64,000 nucleotides of DNA from the NCBI RefSeq assembly GCF_016908565.1, contig NZ_JAFBED010000006.1, positions 186,001 through 250,000 on the forward strand. The letters run 5' to 3'. Positions within the stretch are counted from its first letter, which is position 1, and each line of letters begins with the position of its first letter. Under the pieces are notes generated by a model. It made no database searches. It saw only the letters and a list, made by a program, of their open reading frames with translations, and had not been told where the DNA came from. A program made the translations under genes and the position numbers. Shown one piece after another: positions 23,195-30,813 of the stretch. Origin of the DNA: Sutcliffiella tianshenii. GTDB lineage: Bacteria; Bacillota; Bacilli; Bacillales; Bacillaceae_I.

Positions 23195-24904
23195 ATGGAA
23201 TGGGATGCAATTGTGATTGGGGCAGGTTTGGCTGGGCTGGTGGCAACAGCAGAGATTGCCGATGCCGGTAAGAAGGTGCTGCTGTTGGATCAGGAGCCTG
23301 AAGCTTCATTCGGCGGACAGGCATGGTGGTCATTCGGAGGTTTGTTCCTCATAGATTCCCCGGAACAGAGACGGATGGGGATCAAGGACTCAAAGGAACT
23401 TGCTTGGCAGGATTGGCTTGGGACAGCCGGGTTTGACCGCTTGGAGGACGAGGATGTCTGGGCAAAAAAATGGGCGAGGGCATATGTGGACTTTGCTGCA
23501 GGGGAGAAACGTGAGTGGCTGACAAAGATGGGAGTCCGCTTTTTCCCTGTGGTCGGATGGGCAGAAAGAGGGGGCTATTTGGCGGAGGGGCACGGTAACT
23601 CTGTACCCCGCTTCCATATCGTCTGGGGAACAGGCCCTGGGATTGTCGAGCCATTTGAGAAGCGGGTCAGGGAACATATGAAAAGTGGTCTGGTCGATTA
23701 CAGACCTAGACATCGAGTGAATAAACTGCTTACAGAAAATGGGGCGGTAGTCGGCGTTGATGGTGACATCCTTGTGCCAAGTGATGCAGCACGCGGAGAA
23801 AGGAGTTCAAGGGAAATAGCGGACAGCTTTAGCTGTCGCGGGCGGTCTGTACTTGTATCAAGTGGTGGGATCGGAGGCAATCATGAATTGATCCGGAAAA
23901 ACTGGCCAAAAAGGTTGGGGGATCCACCAACCAGTATGCTCTCCGGGGTTCCCGAGCATGTGGACGGGCGCATGCTTGGAATAACGGAGGAAGCAGGGGG
24001 GCGAATCGTAAATAAGGACCGCATGTGGCATTACACAGAAGGAATAAAAAACTGGAGTTCCGTCTGGAAAGAACATGGCATCCGGATTCTTCCCGGACCA
24101 TCCTCGCTCTGGTTTGACGCCAAAGGACAACGCTTTCCAGCACCTAATTTTCCCGGCTTTGACACACTGGGAACCCTTGAGGAGATCAGAAAAACAGGCT
24201 ATGACTATTCCTGGTTCATTTTGACCCAAAAAATTATCGAAAAAGAGTTTGCTTTATCCGGTTCGGAACAGAATCCCGATTTGACAGGAAAAAGCATCAA
24301 AAAGGTGCTGAGCAGAGTACTGCCTGGTGCACCAGCACCTGTTCAGGCATTTATGGATAAGGGTGAAGATTTTATCGTGGCAAATAATTTGGCAGAGTTA
24401 GTGGAAGGAATGAACAACCTGACAGGTGATCATCTATTGGACTTGAAAACCATCGAACGGCAGATCACTGCCAGGGACAGGGAGATAGAGAACAAGTTCA
24501 CGAAGGATCTGCAGATTACCGCTATTAGAGGAGCACGAAATTACATCGGGGACAAACTGATCCGGGTCGCTCCTCCCCACAAAATACTGGACACGAAAAA
24601 CGGTCCGCTTATCGCCGTCCGACTCAACATCGTCAGCCGCAAAACACTCGGTGGCCTTCAAACGGATTTATCAGGACGTGTCTTAAACCAAGCAGGAGAA
24701 GTTGTACCAGGCCTTTATGCAGCTGGCGAAGCATCCGGCTTCGGCGGTGGCGGACTCCACGGCTATCGGGCAATGGAAGGCACCTTCCTCGGCGGCTGCC
24801 TTTTCTCCGGAAGAATTGCGGGGCGAGCCATCGCAGGTGTGTCCGAGGGAACAGGTCAAGCGGCATTGCTTAACAATGGTCATCAGGAGGAGTCGCATGT
24901 TTAA
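23195..24904 (+). CDS. FAD-binding dehydrogenase (KstD/fumarate reductase-like flavoprotein)
   Basis: This 569-residue flavoprotein has an N-terminal dinucleotide-binding motif, VIGAGLAGLVATAEIADAGKKVLLLDQE (residues about 6-33), then EASFGGQAWWSFGGLF. A C-terminal FAD signature is GLYAAGEASGFGGGGLHGYRAMEGTFLGGCLFSGRIAGRA. The central capping domain and the GLQTDLSG segment fit the fumarate reductase/ketosteroid dehydrogenase superfamily. Members introduce or reduce C=C bonds; the substrate is unknown. Ribosome-binding site AGTGGGGGA. It is followed with an 8-base overlap by a tiny membrane protein gene. Confidence 0.88.
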   Translation: MEWDAIVIGAGLAGLVATAEIADAGKKVLLLDQEPEASFGGQAWWSFGGLFLIDSPEQRRMGIKDSKELAWQDWLGTAGFDRLEDEDVWAKKWARAYVDFAAGEKREWLTKMGVRFFPVVGWAERGGYLAEGHGNSVPRFHIVWGTGPGIVEPFEKRVREHMKSGLVDYRPRHRVNKLLTENGAVVGVDGDILVPSDAARGERSSREIADSFSCRGRSVLVSSGGIGGNHELIRKNWPKRLGDPPTSMLSGVPEHVDGRMLGITEEAGGRIVNKDRMWHYTEGIKNWSSVWKEHGIRILPGPSSLWFDAKGQRFPAPNFPGFDTLGTLEEIRKTGYDYSWFILTQKIIEKEFALSGSEQNPDLTGKSIKKVLSRVLPGAPAPVQAFMDKGEDFIVANNLAELVEGMNNLTGDHLLDLKTIERQITARDREIENKFTKDLQITAIRGARNYIGDKLIRVAPPHKILDTKNGPLIAVRLNIVSRKTLGGLQTDLSGRVLNQAGEVVPGLYAAGEASGFGGGGLHGYRAMEGTFLGGCLFSGRIAGRAIAGVSEGTGQAALLNNGHQEESHV

Positions 24905-25058
24905 TGGTATAGTACTTGCTGTTGTCGTGTTTATTTTATCCATCTTTATCATAAGTGTGACCCCGGAATTGGAAAATGCCATGTTGGGTGTACTGGCGGC
25001 CTCCATGGTGTTTAATATCTATCTTATTAGATGTATTCATAAAATGAAGAAGTCTTGA
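24897..25058 (+). CDS. Small membrane protein coupled to the FAD dehydrogenase
   Basis: This 53-residue protein begins at ATG 24897 after a strong ribosome-binding site (CAGGAGGAG), overlapping the FAD dehydrogenase gene by eight bases. It has two hydrophobic stretches (IVLAVVVFILSIFIISVTP and MLGVLAASMVFNIYLI) and a basic tail, HKMKKS. No family is recognised. The overlap and strong ribosome-binding site favour a real gene. It might anchor or regulate the dehydrogenase, which is inference. Confidence 0.6.
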   Translation: MFNGIVLAVVVFILSIFIISVTPELENAMLGVLAASMVFNIYLIRCIHKMKKS

Positions 25059-25089
25059 AGAAATCTGCTTTCCAATGGAGGTATCTGCC

Positions 25090-25173
25090 ATGAAAATCCA
25101 CAACACAGTCTCTGACTTTCTGGTAAACTATGAGTCAACGGAAGCATATATAAATGGTTACTTTATGGAGTAA
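25090..25173 (+). CDS. 27-residue micropeptide with strong ribosome-binding site
   Basis: A 27-codon frame, MKIHNTVSDFLVNYESTEAY and seven more residues (INGYFME), follows GGAGGT (25076-25081) at an ideal eight-base distance. The peptide is mildly acidic and aromatic-rich with no signal peptide. It may be a small regulatory peptide, an upstream translated leader for the phosphatase gene that begins about 60 bases later, or the remnant of a longer gene. The evidence is only the ribosome-binding site and intact frame. Confidence 0.4.
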   Translation: MKIHNTVSDFLVNYESTEAYINGYFME

Positions 25174-25220
25174 GGAAAACTATCAGGAACTCCTACATAA
25201 TAACTTGAACAGTTTGAGGA

Positions 25221-25895
25221 ATGGAGAGGTTTGATTTGAAAGCGATTATTTTTGACATGGACGGAACCCTGTTCCAGACAGATAAAATCCTGGAGCTATC
25301 ACTGGATGATACATTTGATTTTTTGAGGGAGCGGGATGAATGGCACACCCTCACGCCAATTGATAAATACCGGGAAATCATGGGCGTTCCGTTACAGGTC
25401 GTCTGGGAAACATTATTACCGCTGCATTCCAATCAAATCAGGGAGAAAGCAAATGAAATCTTCCTCGAGAGGCTAATAGAAAACATCAGGAATGGACAAG
25501 GTGCCCTTTACCCAAACGTACTCGAAACTTTAAGCTTTTTAAAAGAAAATGGATATTCCATTTTTATTGCAAGCAATGGGCTGACCGATTATTTGAAAGC
25601 GATTGTTACTCATTATCAGCTTGAAGACTGGGTGACGGAAACCTTCAGCATCCAGCAGATAGATTCGTTGGATAAAGGGGAGTTAGTCAAAGGTATCGTG
25701 GATAAGTATGGCATTACTTCTGGTGCGGTTGTCGGTGACAGACTGTCGGATATCAACGCTGCCAAAGCGAATCGCCTATTAGCGGTAGGGTGCAATTTTG
25801 ATTTTGCCAAAGAAGAGGAGCTAGCCTTGGCGGATTTGGTGATTGATGATTTGATGGAATTGAAGAAGATAGTGACCGACACAGTGAACATATAA
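25221..25895 (+). CDS. HAD superfamily hydrolase (phosphatase, subfamily IA)
   Basis: This 224-residue protein (219 if it starts at TTG 25236, which has the better-spaced ribosome-binding site GGAGAGG) has all HAD motifs. IIFDMDGTL holds the nucleophile and acid/base Asp, FIASNGL is motif II, a Lys in the DSLDKGELV region is motif III, and VVGDRLSDINAAKAN is motif IV. The helical cap lies between motifs I and II. Such enzymes remove phosphate from small metabolites such as phosphoglycolate or sugar phosphates; the substrate is not predictable. A terminator follows. Confidence 0.88.
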   Translation: MERFDLKAIIFDMDGTLFQTDKILELSLDDTFDFLRERDEWHTLTPIDKYREIMGVPLQVVWETLLPLHSNQIREKANEIFLERLIENIRNGQGALYPNVLETLSFLKENGYSIFIASNGLTDYLKAIVTHYQLEDWVTETFSIQQIDSLDKGELVKGIVDKYGITSGAVVGDRLSDINAAKANRLLAVGCNFDFAKEEELALADLVIDDLMELKKIVTDTVNI

Positions 25896-25901
25896 TTGTC
25901 A

Positions 25902-25939
25902 AGGGCGGGATTCCTAATTGGATTCCGCCCTAATTTTTT
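25902..25939 (+). terminator. Terminator of the HAD hydrolase gene
   Basis: AGGGCGGGATTC (25902-25913) pairs with GGATTCCGCCCT (25920-25931) with G-U pairs, followed by AATTTTTT. Confidence 0.85.
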
Positions 25940-25976
25940 GAGCAGCGCGTGTCGACTGATGTCTACTATTGCGCTT

Positions 25977-26090
25977 TGTGCATAAATTCAAATTTTTCAC
26001 CGTAAAGGTAGGGTTTTTAAGCGCAAATTGATTTTTTTCAGCATAAGCAAGGGGTTTTTCATCGTAAATACAAATTTTTCATCGTAAAGC
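25977..26090. repeat. Degenerate ~21-bp intergenic repeat array with phased T-tracts (array A)
   Basis: T-runs begin at 25993, 26014, 26032, 26055 and 26075, a spacing of 18-23 bases averaging about 20.5. Each is followed by variants of CATCGTAAA, AAGCGCAAA or CAGCATAAG, then 6-8 variable bases. A GTGCATAAA unit precedes the first. The same motif set recurs at 53484-53600. No protein-coding frame uses the array. Confidence 0.65.
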
Positions 26091-26185
26091 ACTTTCTGAT
26101 ATGGTGCGCCATGGTTAAAAACGAAATATAAAAGGAAATTATTGGACGTTTGTAGAATATAGTACCTATAAAGGAGGAGATGCTG

Positions 26186-26368
26186 ATGTTTTGGGGAATT
26201 GTGATTCTTTTTGTCGCTGCATTCTTGATTTTGGGCTATATAATCGATAAAAGAACGGACCGGTATAAGTCAAATGATGATCGTAAAACAAAGGATCAGA
26301 TAGAGGCCGTCAAAGATGAAACGCAGAAACATCATAATCCAGCCAATAATAATCATTTTTTGCCTTAA
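26186..26368 (+). CDS. Small single-pass membrane protein
   Basis: This 60-residue protein begins MFWGIVILFVAAFLILGYII, one transmembrane helix, then a hydrophilic Lys/Asp/His/Asn-rich tail predicted to be cytoplasmic. ATG 26180 touches the ribosome-binding site GGAGGAG, so ATG 26186, six bases away, is preferred. No named family is recognised, though many Bacillus genomes carry small membrane proteins of this type. It is separated from the next gene by about 50 bases. Confidence 0.65.
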   Translation: MFWGIVILFVAAFLILGYIIDKRTDRYKSNDDRKTKDQIEAVKDETQKHHNPANNNHFLP

Positions 26369-26421
26369 GAATAGAATCTCAGTCTAGTAATCGAAGATAA
26401 TTCAGAAAGGAGTGTGTAGTA

Positions 26422-26820
26422 TTGTTAAGTACCATTTCAAGTCTACGCTCATTTTTCGGAATATTTTTTATATGTATTGCAGTTCTACTAGTCGTGCTTG
26501 GCAGCTTCATGCTAGGTGGATTTTTTACTGATGAAAGGAAGCCATCAGCTGAAATGGTTGCCTTTAACAGCCTGTCACAAGAGGAGCAGAGTTTAATGAT
26601 CAGCCCGAAGGATTCCACTGTCCAGAAAGTGGTGGTCGACGAGGAGTTAGGTGAAAGTCTCGGAAAAGAACATTTGGGGAACACAGTGTATGCAGTTACG
26701 TTTCATCATACCGAGACAGCTGATTCAGGAAACTTGATTGTCTTTCTTGATGAAGAAAAGGAGAAGGTCTTGGGTAAGGGGTTTGATGGAAAACAGATTG
26801 AAAGGGGACAGGATGGTTGA
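26422..26820 (+). CDS. Membrane-anchored protein of unknown function, TTG start
   Basis: This 132-residue protein starts at a TTG seven bases after AAAGGAGTG. It has one N-terminal transmembrane helix (FGIFFICIAVLLVVLGSFMLGG, about residues 12-33) and a hydrophilic outer domain of about 95 residues with no recognised family. Its stop overlaps the TTG start of the next gene, a lipoprotein metalloprotease (TTGA overlap), so the two are translationally coupled and may act together at the cell surface. Function is unknown. Confidence 0.6.
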   Translation: MLSTISSLRSFFGIFFICIAVLLVVLGSFMLGGFFTDERKPSAEMVAFNSLSQEEQSLMISPKDSTVQKVVVDEELGESLGKEHLGNTVYAVTFHHTETADSGNLIVFLDEEKEKVLGKGFDGKQIERGQDG

Positions 26821-27785
26821 AGAAGGTTTTCATTTTTATACTTCTCATGCTTACTGCAGCATGCTCTAAAGAATCAGATACAGAAAATAAGAATAATAGA
26901 TTGGAGTTAAGCAAAAGTTCTGCTGTTACATATAGCTTCAACGGACAGGAGTTTCAAATCATACCTTATTATGAACAGTATTGGGATTACATAGAAGCTC
27001 AGAAAACGGATACAGGCAATATAAATGAAAGCTTTCTTTTGCACGTACTGAACCCCCTTAGTACAGAGATATACGGCTATAACCACGGTTTTACACTTGA
27101 TGACCCACACTTTTATCCCCCAAGAAATATGGAGAAGCTTCAAACCTACATTCAACGGCTTGATCAAGATCACGATAAGATTGTACAGGCTGTAAAAGAT
27201 GCAATCGACGATTCTGTTCCTATCCTGCCAGGAGGAGATTTCCAAATATATATTATTCCAAGTAACCCTGAAAAAAGTTTGGCTTACATGAACGGTGTTG
27301 CAGGTTTTGCCACGACAAAGGACGCAATGGTCATGCAAATAGATCCAAATGAATATACGGAAGAAAGTATAAAAACTTTCTTTGCCCACGAGTACCATCA
27401 CCTTGTATTCATGGATATTTCAGATTACAGAATCAGTAAACCGCAGCTTCTCGATATCATGATGATGGAAGGAAAAGCGGATGCATTTACGAGCATAGTA
27501 TATGAGGATTATTATGTTGGCTGGATCGAGCCTCTGGATGATGAGGAGGAACAAAATGTAAAGCGTTTCCTTCAAGAAAAGCAAACTTCCTATGACCATA
27601 AAGATTATAGCATCATGCATAACGGAAATGCCCCACTCGGTATTCCACAATGGTCTCATTATCGATTAGGCTATCAAATTATGCAGCAATTCATCAGCAA
27701 ACATCCTGAAATGTCTGTGGAGGACTGGACAAGGTTGGAGACGGAGAAGATTATGGAGGGTAGCGGAGTCAGTTTGAGAGAGTAG
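26817..27785 (+). CDS. DUF2268-type predicted zinc-protease lipoprotein
   Basis: This 322-residue protein has a lipoprotein signal: MKKVFIFILLMLTAAC, lipobox TAAC, lipid at about Cys16. The catalytic domain contains FFAHEYHHLVF, an HExxH zinc motif near residue 190, and MMEGKADAFTSIVYED, whose Glu is the likely third zinc ligand. This pattern belongs to the DUF2268 putative Zn-dependent proteases. It would act at the outer face of the membrane. The start is the TTG overlapping the upstream stop, since a nearby ATG is out of frame. Its substrate is unknown; the coupled upstream membrane protein is a possible partner. Confidence 0.75.
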   Translation: MKKVFIFILLMLTAACSKESDTENKNNRLELSKSSAVTYSFNGQEFQIIPYYEQYWDYIEAQKTDTGNINESFLLHVLNPLSTEIYGYNHGFTLDDPHFYPPRNMEKLQTYIQRLDQDHDKIVQAVKDAIDDSVPILPGGDFQIYIIPSNPEKSLAYMNGVAGFATTKDAMVMQIDPNEYTEESIKTFFAHEYHHLVFMDISDYRISKPQLLDIMMMEGKADAFTSIVYEDYYVGWIEPLDDEEEQNVKRFLQEKQTSYDHKDYSIMHNGNAPLGIPQWSHYRLGYQIMQQFISKHPEMSVEDWTRLETEKIMEGSGVSLRE

Positions 27786-27868
27786 CATCTAAGATTTTTC
27801 AAAGTAATCCCTATCATTAAATAGAGAAACTCATTTTCCACTTCTATACCATTTTAATTGGAATATAA

Positions 27869-29056
27869 ATGGTATTGAAGGAGGGGATATCTATTAACAC
27901 TACTAATCGTCCTAAACATTCCACAAAGAAAATACTCGTTTTTTATATGAATGGCACATTTTTAACTCTATTTATTGCATTCATCATCATCTCTTCTATT
28001 AGTACAGTCTTCTCCAGCAGAATGTCTTCTGAAGTTATCACAAAATGGATGAAGAATATTGAAGTGGAACATTTATTCCTAGCGATTATACAGAGTCAAA
28101 ACCAATATTTCGTGGGTAATGATGTTGAAGTGAAAAAGATCCCCATAGGAAACATGCTCTTTCAATTAGCTACAAATGTTAAACCGAATGATGTCAGAAG
28201 CTTATTGGGGAATGAGATTCCTGGTTTTTTTGCCTATGATTATAAAATACATATTGCTGGTGAAGGAACGGATTATACCAATTTGCTTCATGAATCATCC
28301 GCCCCCATGGAAGTGCTGTTAAAAGAAAGGGAAATTGCAGAACAGTCCCTCTTGGATGCAGATGAGATCAATACTCCTCTAGTTCCAGATAAGATGCTTG
28401 AGGAAGAATTGGTTTATATCCACCATTCACATAGCTGGGAATCTTTTTTACCATTATTAAAAGGAGTATCAGAACCAGATGAAGCAACTAGCAACAATTC
28501 GAGTGCAAATGTAATCGCAGTTGGAAATATGCTGAAGAATTCCCTCATGGGTGCAGGGGTAAAGTCAAAGCATAACACTTCCAATGTGACCGAGCAATTA
28601 CACGCTAGAGGGTGGAATTACTATAATTCTTACCAGCTTTCAAGAGAAGTAGTTAAAGAGGTTTTGTCCACAAATAAGGAAGTAAGGTATGTAATTGATA
28701 TTCATAGGGATTCGTTTAGAAAAGAAAGAACCACGATAAATATTAATGATAAGAAGTACGCCAGATTGTTGTTTGTGGTGGGGGAAGATCATGCAAACTT
28801 TGAAAAAAACTTGGAGTTCGCAGATAGGCTATATTATGCAATTGAAGAAAAGTATCCAGGACTGTGCAGAGGTGTATTGATTAAAAATAAATCGCAAGGG
28901 GACGGCATTTATAATCAGGACCTTTCGGAGCGTTCACTACTTTTAGAGGTTGGCGGAGTGGACAATAATCTAGAGGAATTGCATAATGCTGTGGAAGTTT
29001 TTGCGGAAGAGTTCAGCAAGCTTGTATGGGAAGAAAAAAATGCAGGTCAATTCTAA
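27869..29056 (+). CDS. spoIIP: Stage II sporulation protein P (SpoIIP) paralogue
   Basis: This protein of about 395 residues has an N-terminal transmembrane helix (FLTLFIAFIIISSISTVF) and the SpoIIP catalytic domain. IHHSHSWESF holds the His and Glu needed for amidase activity, VIDIHRDSFR and LLLEVGG are the other conserved blocks, and NVTEQL is also typical. SpoIIP cuts peptidoglycan as amidase and endopeptidase during engulfment in sporulation. Neither gpr nor yqxA is adjacent, so this may be a second copy. The ATG at 27869 has no ribosome-binding site; the strong GAAGGAGGGG (27877-27886) lies inside the frame and points to ATT 27893, a non-canonical start. Confidence 0.85.
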   Translation: MVLKEGISINTTNRPKHSTKKILVFYMNGTFLTLFIAFIIISSISTVFSSRMSSEVITKWMKNIEVEHLFLAIIQSQNQYFVGNDVEVKKIPIGNMLFQLATNVKPNDVRSLLGNEIPGFFAYDYKIHIAGEGTDYTNLLHESSAPMEVLLKEREIAEQSLLDADEINTPLVPDKMLEEELVYIHHSHSWESFLPLLKGVSEPDEATSNNSSANVIAVGNMLKNSLMGAGVKSKHNTSNVTEQLHARGWNYYNSYQLSREVVKEVLSTNKEVRYVIDIHRDSFRKERTTININDKKYARLLFVVGEDHANFEKNLEFADRLYYAIEEKYPGLCRGVLIKNKSQGDGIYNQDLSERSLLLEVGGVDNNLEELHNAVEVFAEEFSKLVWEEKNAGQF

Positions 29057-29072
29057 TTGAGGAGATGAGAAT

Positions 29073-29228
29073 ATCAAAAACAGTTATCGCTGGCTTTTCT
29101 TTACTTTTTTGTCAACCATCGTCGCCATGACTTTCCTCCAATGGCTTGCAACAATCGCTGTTTTCATAGCAGGTATTATCCTTACATCCATCTCTATTTT
29201 TGAAGAGTTTAAAAAGGAAGAGCAGTAG
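29073..29228 (+). CDS. Small two-helix membrane protein with non-canonical start or frameshift
   Basis: A 51-codon open frame with no ATG, GTG or TTG near its beginning encodes NSYRWLFFTFLSTIVAMTF, then LQWLATIAVFIAGIILTSI and an acidic/basic tail. The ribosome-binding site GAGGAG (29059-29064) lies eight bases before an ATC codon. ATG 29065 is in another frame and touches the ribosome-binding site. One extra A in the run at 29076-29080 would join that ATG to this frame, so a frameshift or sequencing error is the alternative. It follows spoIIP closely, where a small membrane gene (yqxA-like) might be expected, but similarity is not shown. Confidence 0.4.
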   Translation: MKNSYRWLFFTFLSTIVAMTFLQWLATIAVFIAGIILTSISIFEEFKKEEQ

Positions 29229-29273
29229 TTTAGGAAAAAAGAGCTCTATCTGGCCATAATTTTAGTTAAGCCT

Positions 29274-29320
29274 AACAGACCAAGAAGCAGAAATGAACTC
29301 ACTCTGTTTCTTGGTCTGTT
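29274..29320. terminator. Hairpin between convergent genes
   Basis: AACAGACCAAGAA (29274-29286) pairs perfectly with TTCTTGGTCTGTT (29308-29320). There is little T-run on either side, so it is a hairpin with probable bidirectional terminator function. Confidence 0.65.
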
Positions 29321-29334
29321 TCCTAATTATCCAA

Positions 29335-30051
29335 TCATAGATTAATATTCTGCCCCTTCATCAATTCCACCACATAGCCACCGATCTGCCTTCCCAATCT
29401 TAATCCTTCATCATTGTCGGCTTTGAAATGAACGCCTGCATATAAGCGGGATACCGCGGCATCTTCAGCAATTGATTTAAGATTTGCGGCTTCCTGAGGG
29501 AAGAAGTAGCTGATGATGACTTCCGATGCCCCTGCAATGACGGCGTGTGCGGATGGATAGGCAGGGAAACGGGGGGTGTCGAGGACAGGGCTGAAACTGC
29601 GGCCATATTGGTTTGGACGTGCTACATCCCACAGGTATTTCAGGTACCAAGAGATGACAAAGACGTCATTCATCGCAGCCTGATAGAAGCCTTGCATCCT
29701 GGCAATAGAAGGTGATCCTTTTGGATACTTCGTGCCTAGTTCATAAATAAGTCTACTGAACTTAGCGGTGAATTCCCCAGTTGCCCAATATTGTGCACTC
29801 TGAATTTGTTGGGGTGTAATGGCAAGCCTGGTCTGTTCCACCAGTTGCAATTCGGATTCCCAATTGATGTCCAGGGGATTTTTAATCTGCCATTGGATCG
29901 GTCTTCCAAAGGGGTCGATAAACCGGCCGTCACTTTCCCTTCTGAAAAAAAACATCGGCCAATATCCTGATTCCGGGGCACCCCTAGGGGGAACCTGCTC
30001 ACCCTGATACGGATACTCCGACCACCTTCGATACACTGTTCGCATAAGCAT
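29335..30051 (-). CDS. Vanadium-dependent haloperoxidase/PAP2-related phosphatase-like protein
   Basis: This protein of about 238 residues has the acid-phosphatase/vanadium-haloperoxidase core. LWDVARPNQYG supplies the Arg-Pro motif, FPAYPSAHAVIAGAS the PSxH motif, and SRLYAGVHFKADNDEG the SRx5H motif. These residues bind phosphate or vanadate. The segment SGYWPMFFFRRESDGRFIDPFG near the N-terminus is typical of the soluble bacterial haloperoxidase-like group. The start is taken as ATG 30051 because GAGGGGGG lies just before it; the 35-residue longer form from 30156 lacks a ribosome-binding site. No signal peptide is seen. Whether it is a phosphatase or a haloperoxidase cannot be decided from sequence. 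Confidence 0.8.
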   Translation of the reverse strand: MLMRTVYRRWSEYPYQGEQVPPRGAPESGYWPMFFFRRESDGRFIDPFGRPIQWQIKNPLDINWESELQLVEQTRLAITPQQIQSAQYWATGEFTAKFSRLIYELGTKYPKGSPSIARMQGFYQAAMNDVFVISWYLKYLWDVARPNQYGRSFSPVLDTPRFPAYPSAHAVIAGASEVIISYFFPQEAANLKSIAEDAAVSRLYAGVHFKADNDEGLRLGRQIGGYVVELMKGQNINL

Positions 30052-30253
30052 AATGCAACCCCCCTCGGAATGTTCTTTTATTTCTTTATGTAGGGTTTGG
30101 AGGGAATATACCATGGGGACAGGGCTATAGGTCCGCTTTTTAAACTTAACCGCCATTTAACTAAAGCCCCAAGTGTGGATTTTACTCTTAAAGGAACTTA
30201 GTCTCTTTTGTCGAATAATCATAGTACAGCATATTACATAAGGAGAAAATCAA

Positions 30254-30784
30254 ATGAATGTATCCGTAAGACAGGAACAGCCTTCTGACTATCAATTAAC
30301 GGAGAAGGTAATAGAGAGGGCATTTTCTACTGTGGAAATCAGTGATAAAACAGAACACGAAATGGTTTCGCTGCTGCGGAGGTCAGAAGCCTTCGTCCCT
30401 GAATTGTCGTTGGTTGCAGAGGGAAATGAGATTGTAGGACATATACTTTTAACAAAAGTGAACATAGTAAATGAGAATGAAAAAGTTGAATCTTTGGCAC
30501 TAGCGCCTGTTTCGGTTGTGTCTGAATTCCAAAGCAAAGGAATTGGAAAGAGGCTGATAGAGGAAGCTTTGAGAAAAGCGAAGGAGCTCGGGTTCGAGTC
30601 GGTAATTGTCCTGGGTCATCCCACCTACTACCCAAAGTTCGGTTTTAAAAAGGCCTCAATTTTGGGGATAAAACCTCCATTCGAAGTGCCCGATGAAGTG
30701 TTCATGGCCCTGGAACTTAAGGAGAGTGCGCTTGACGGGGTTTCTGGAGTGGTTGAATATCCGCGTGAATTTTTTGGAGGGTGA
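30254..30784 (+). CDS. GNAT family N-acetyltransferase (YhbS-like)
   Basis: This 176-residue acetyltransferase has SLALAPVSVVSEFQSKGIGKRLIEEALRKA, which contains the acetyl-CoA pyrophosphate loop (Q-x-K-G-I-G-K), and GHPTYYPKFGFKKAS, the YxxxGF element. Together these match the YhbS group of small GNAT enzymes. Ribosome-binding site TAAGGAGAA. The acceptor is unknown. Its stop codon lies within the hairpin that also closes the convergent gene. Confidence 0.88.
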   Translation: MNVSVRQEQPSDYQLTEKVIERAFSTVEISDKTEHEMVSLLRRSEAFVPELSLVAEGNEIVGHILLTKVNIVNENEKVESLALAPVSVVSEFQSKGIGKRLIEEALRKAKELGFESVIVLGHPTYYPKFGFKKASILGIKPPFEVPDEVFMALELKESALDGVSGVVEYPREFFGG

Positions 30785-30813
30785 GCGGGACACGGGACCT
30801 GTCCCTACTCACC
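30780..30813. terminator. Hairpin/repeat with GGGACA-type palindrome between convergent genes
   Basis: GGTGAG (30780-30785) pairs with CTCACC (30808-30813) around an inner palindrome, GGGACACGGGACCTGTCCC. The inner sequence recurs at 32801-32819. It separates convergent genes, so it probably acts as a bidirectional terminator. Confidence 0.55.

Noticed and set aside
29065-29130. Peptide from ATG 29065
   Set aside because: Only 21 codons, the ATG touches the ribosome-binding site, and the long hydrophobic frame is a different one.
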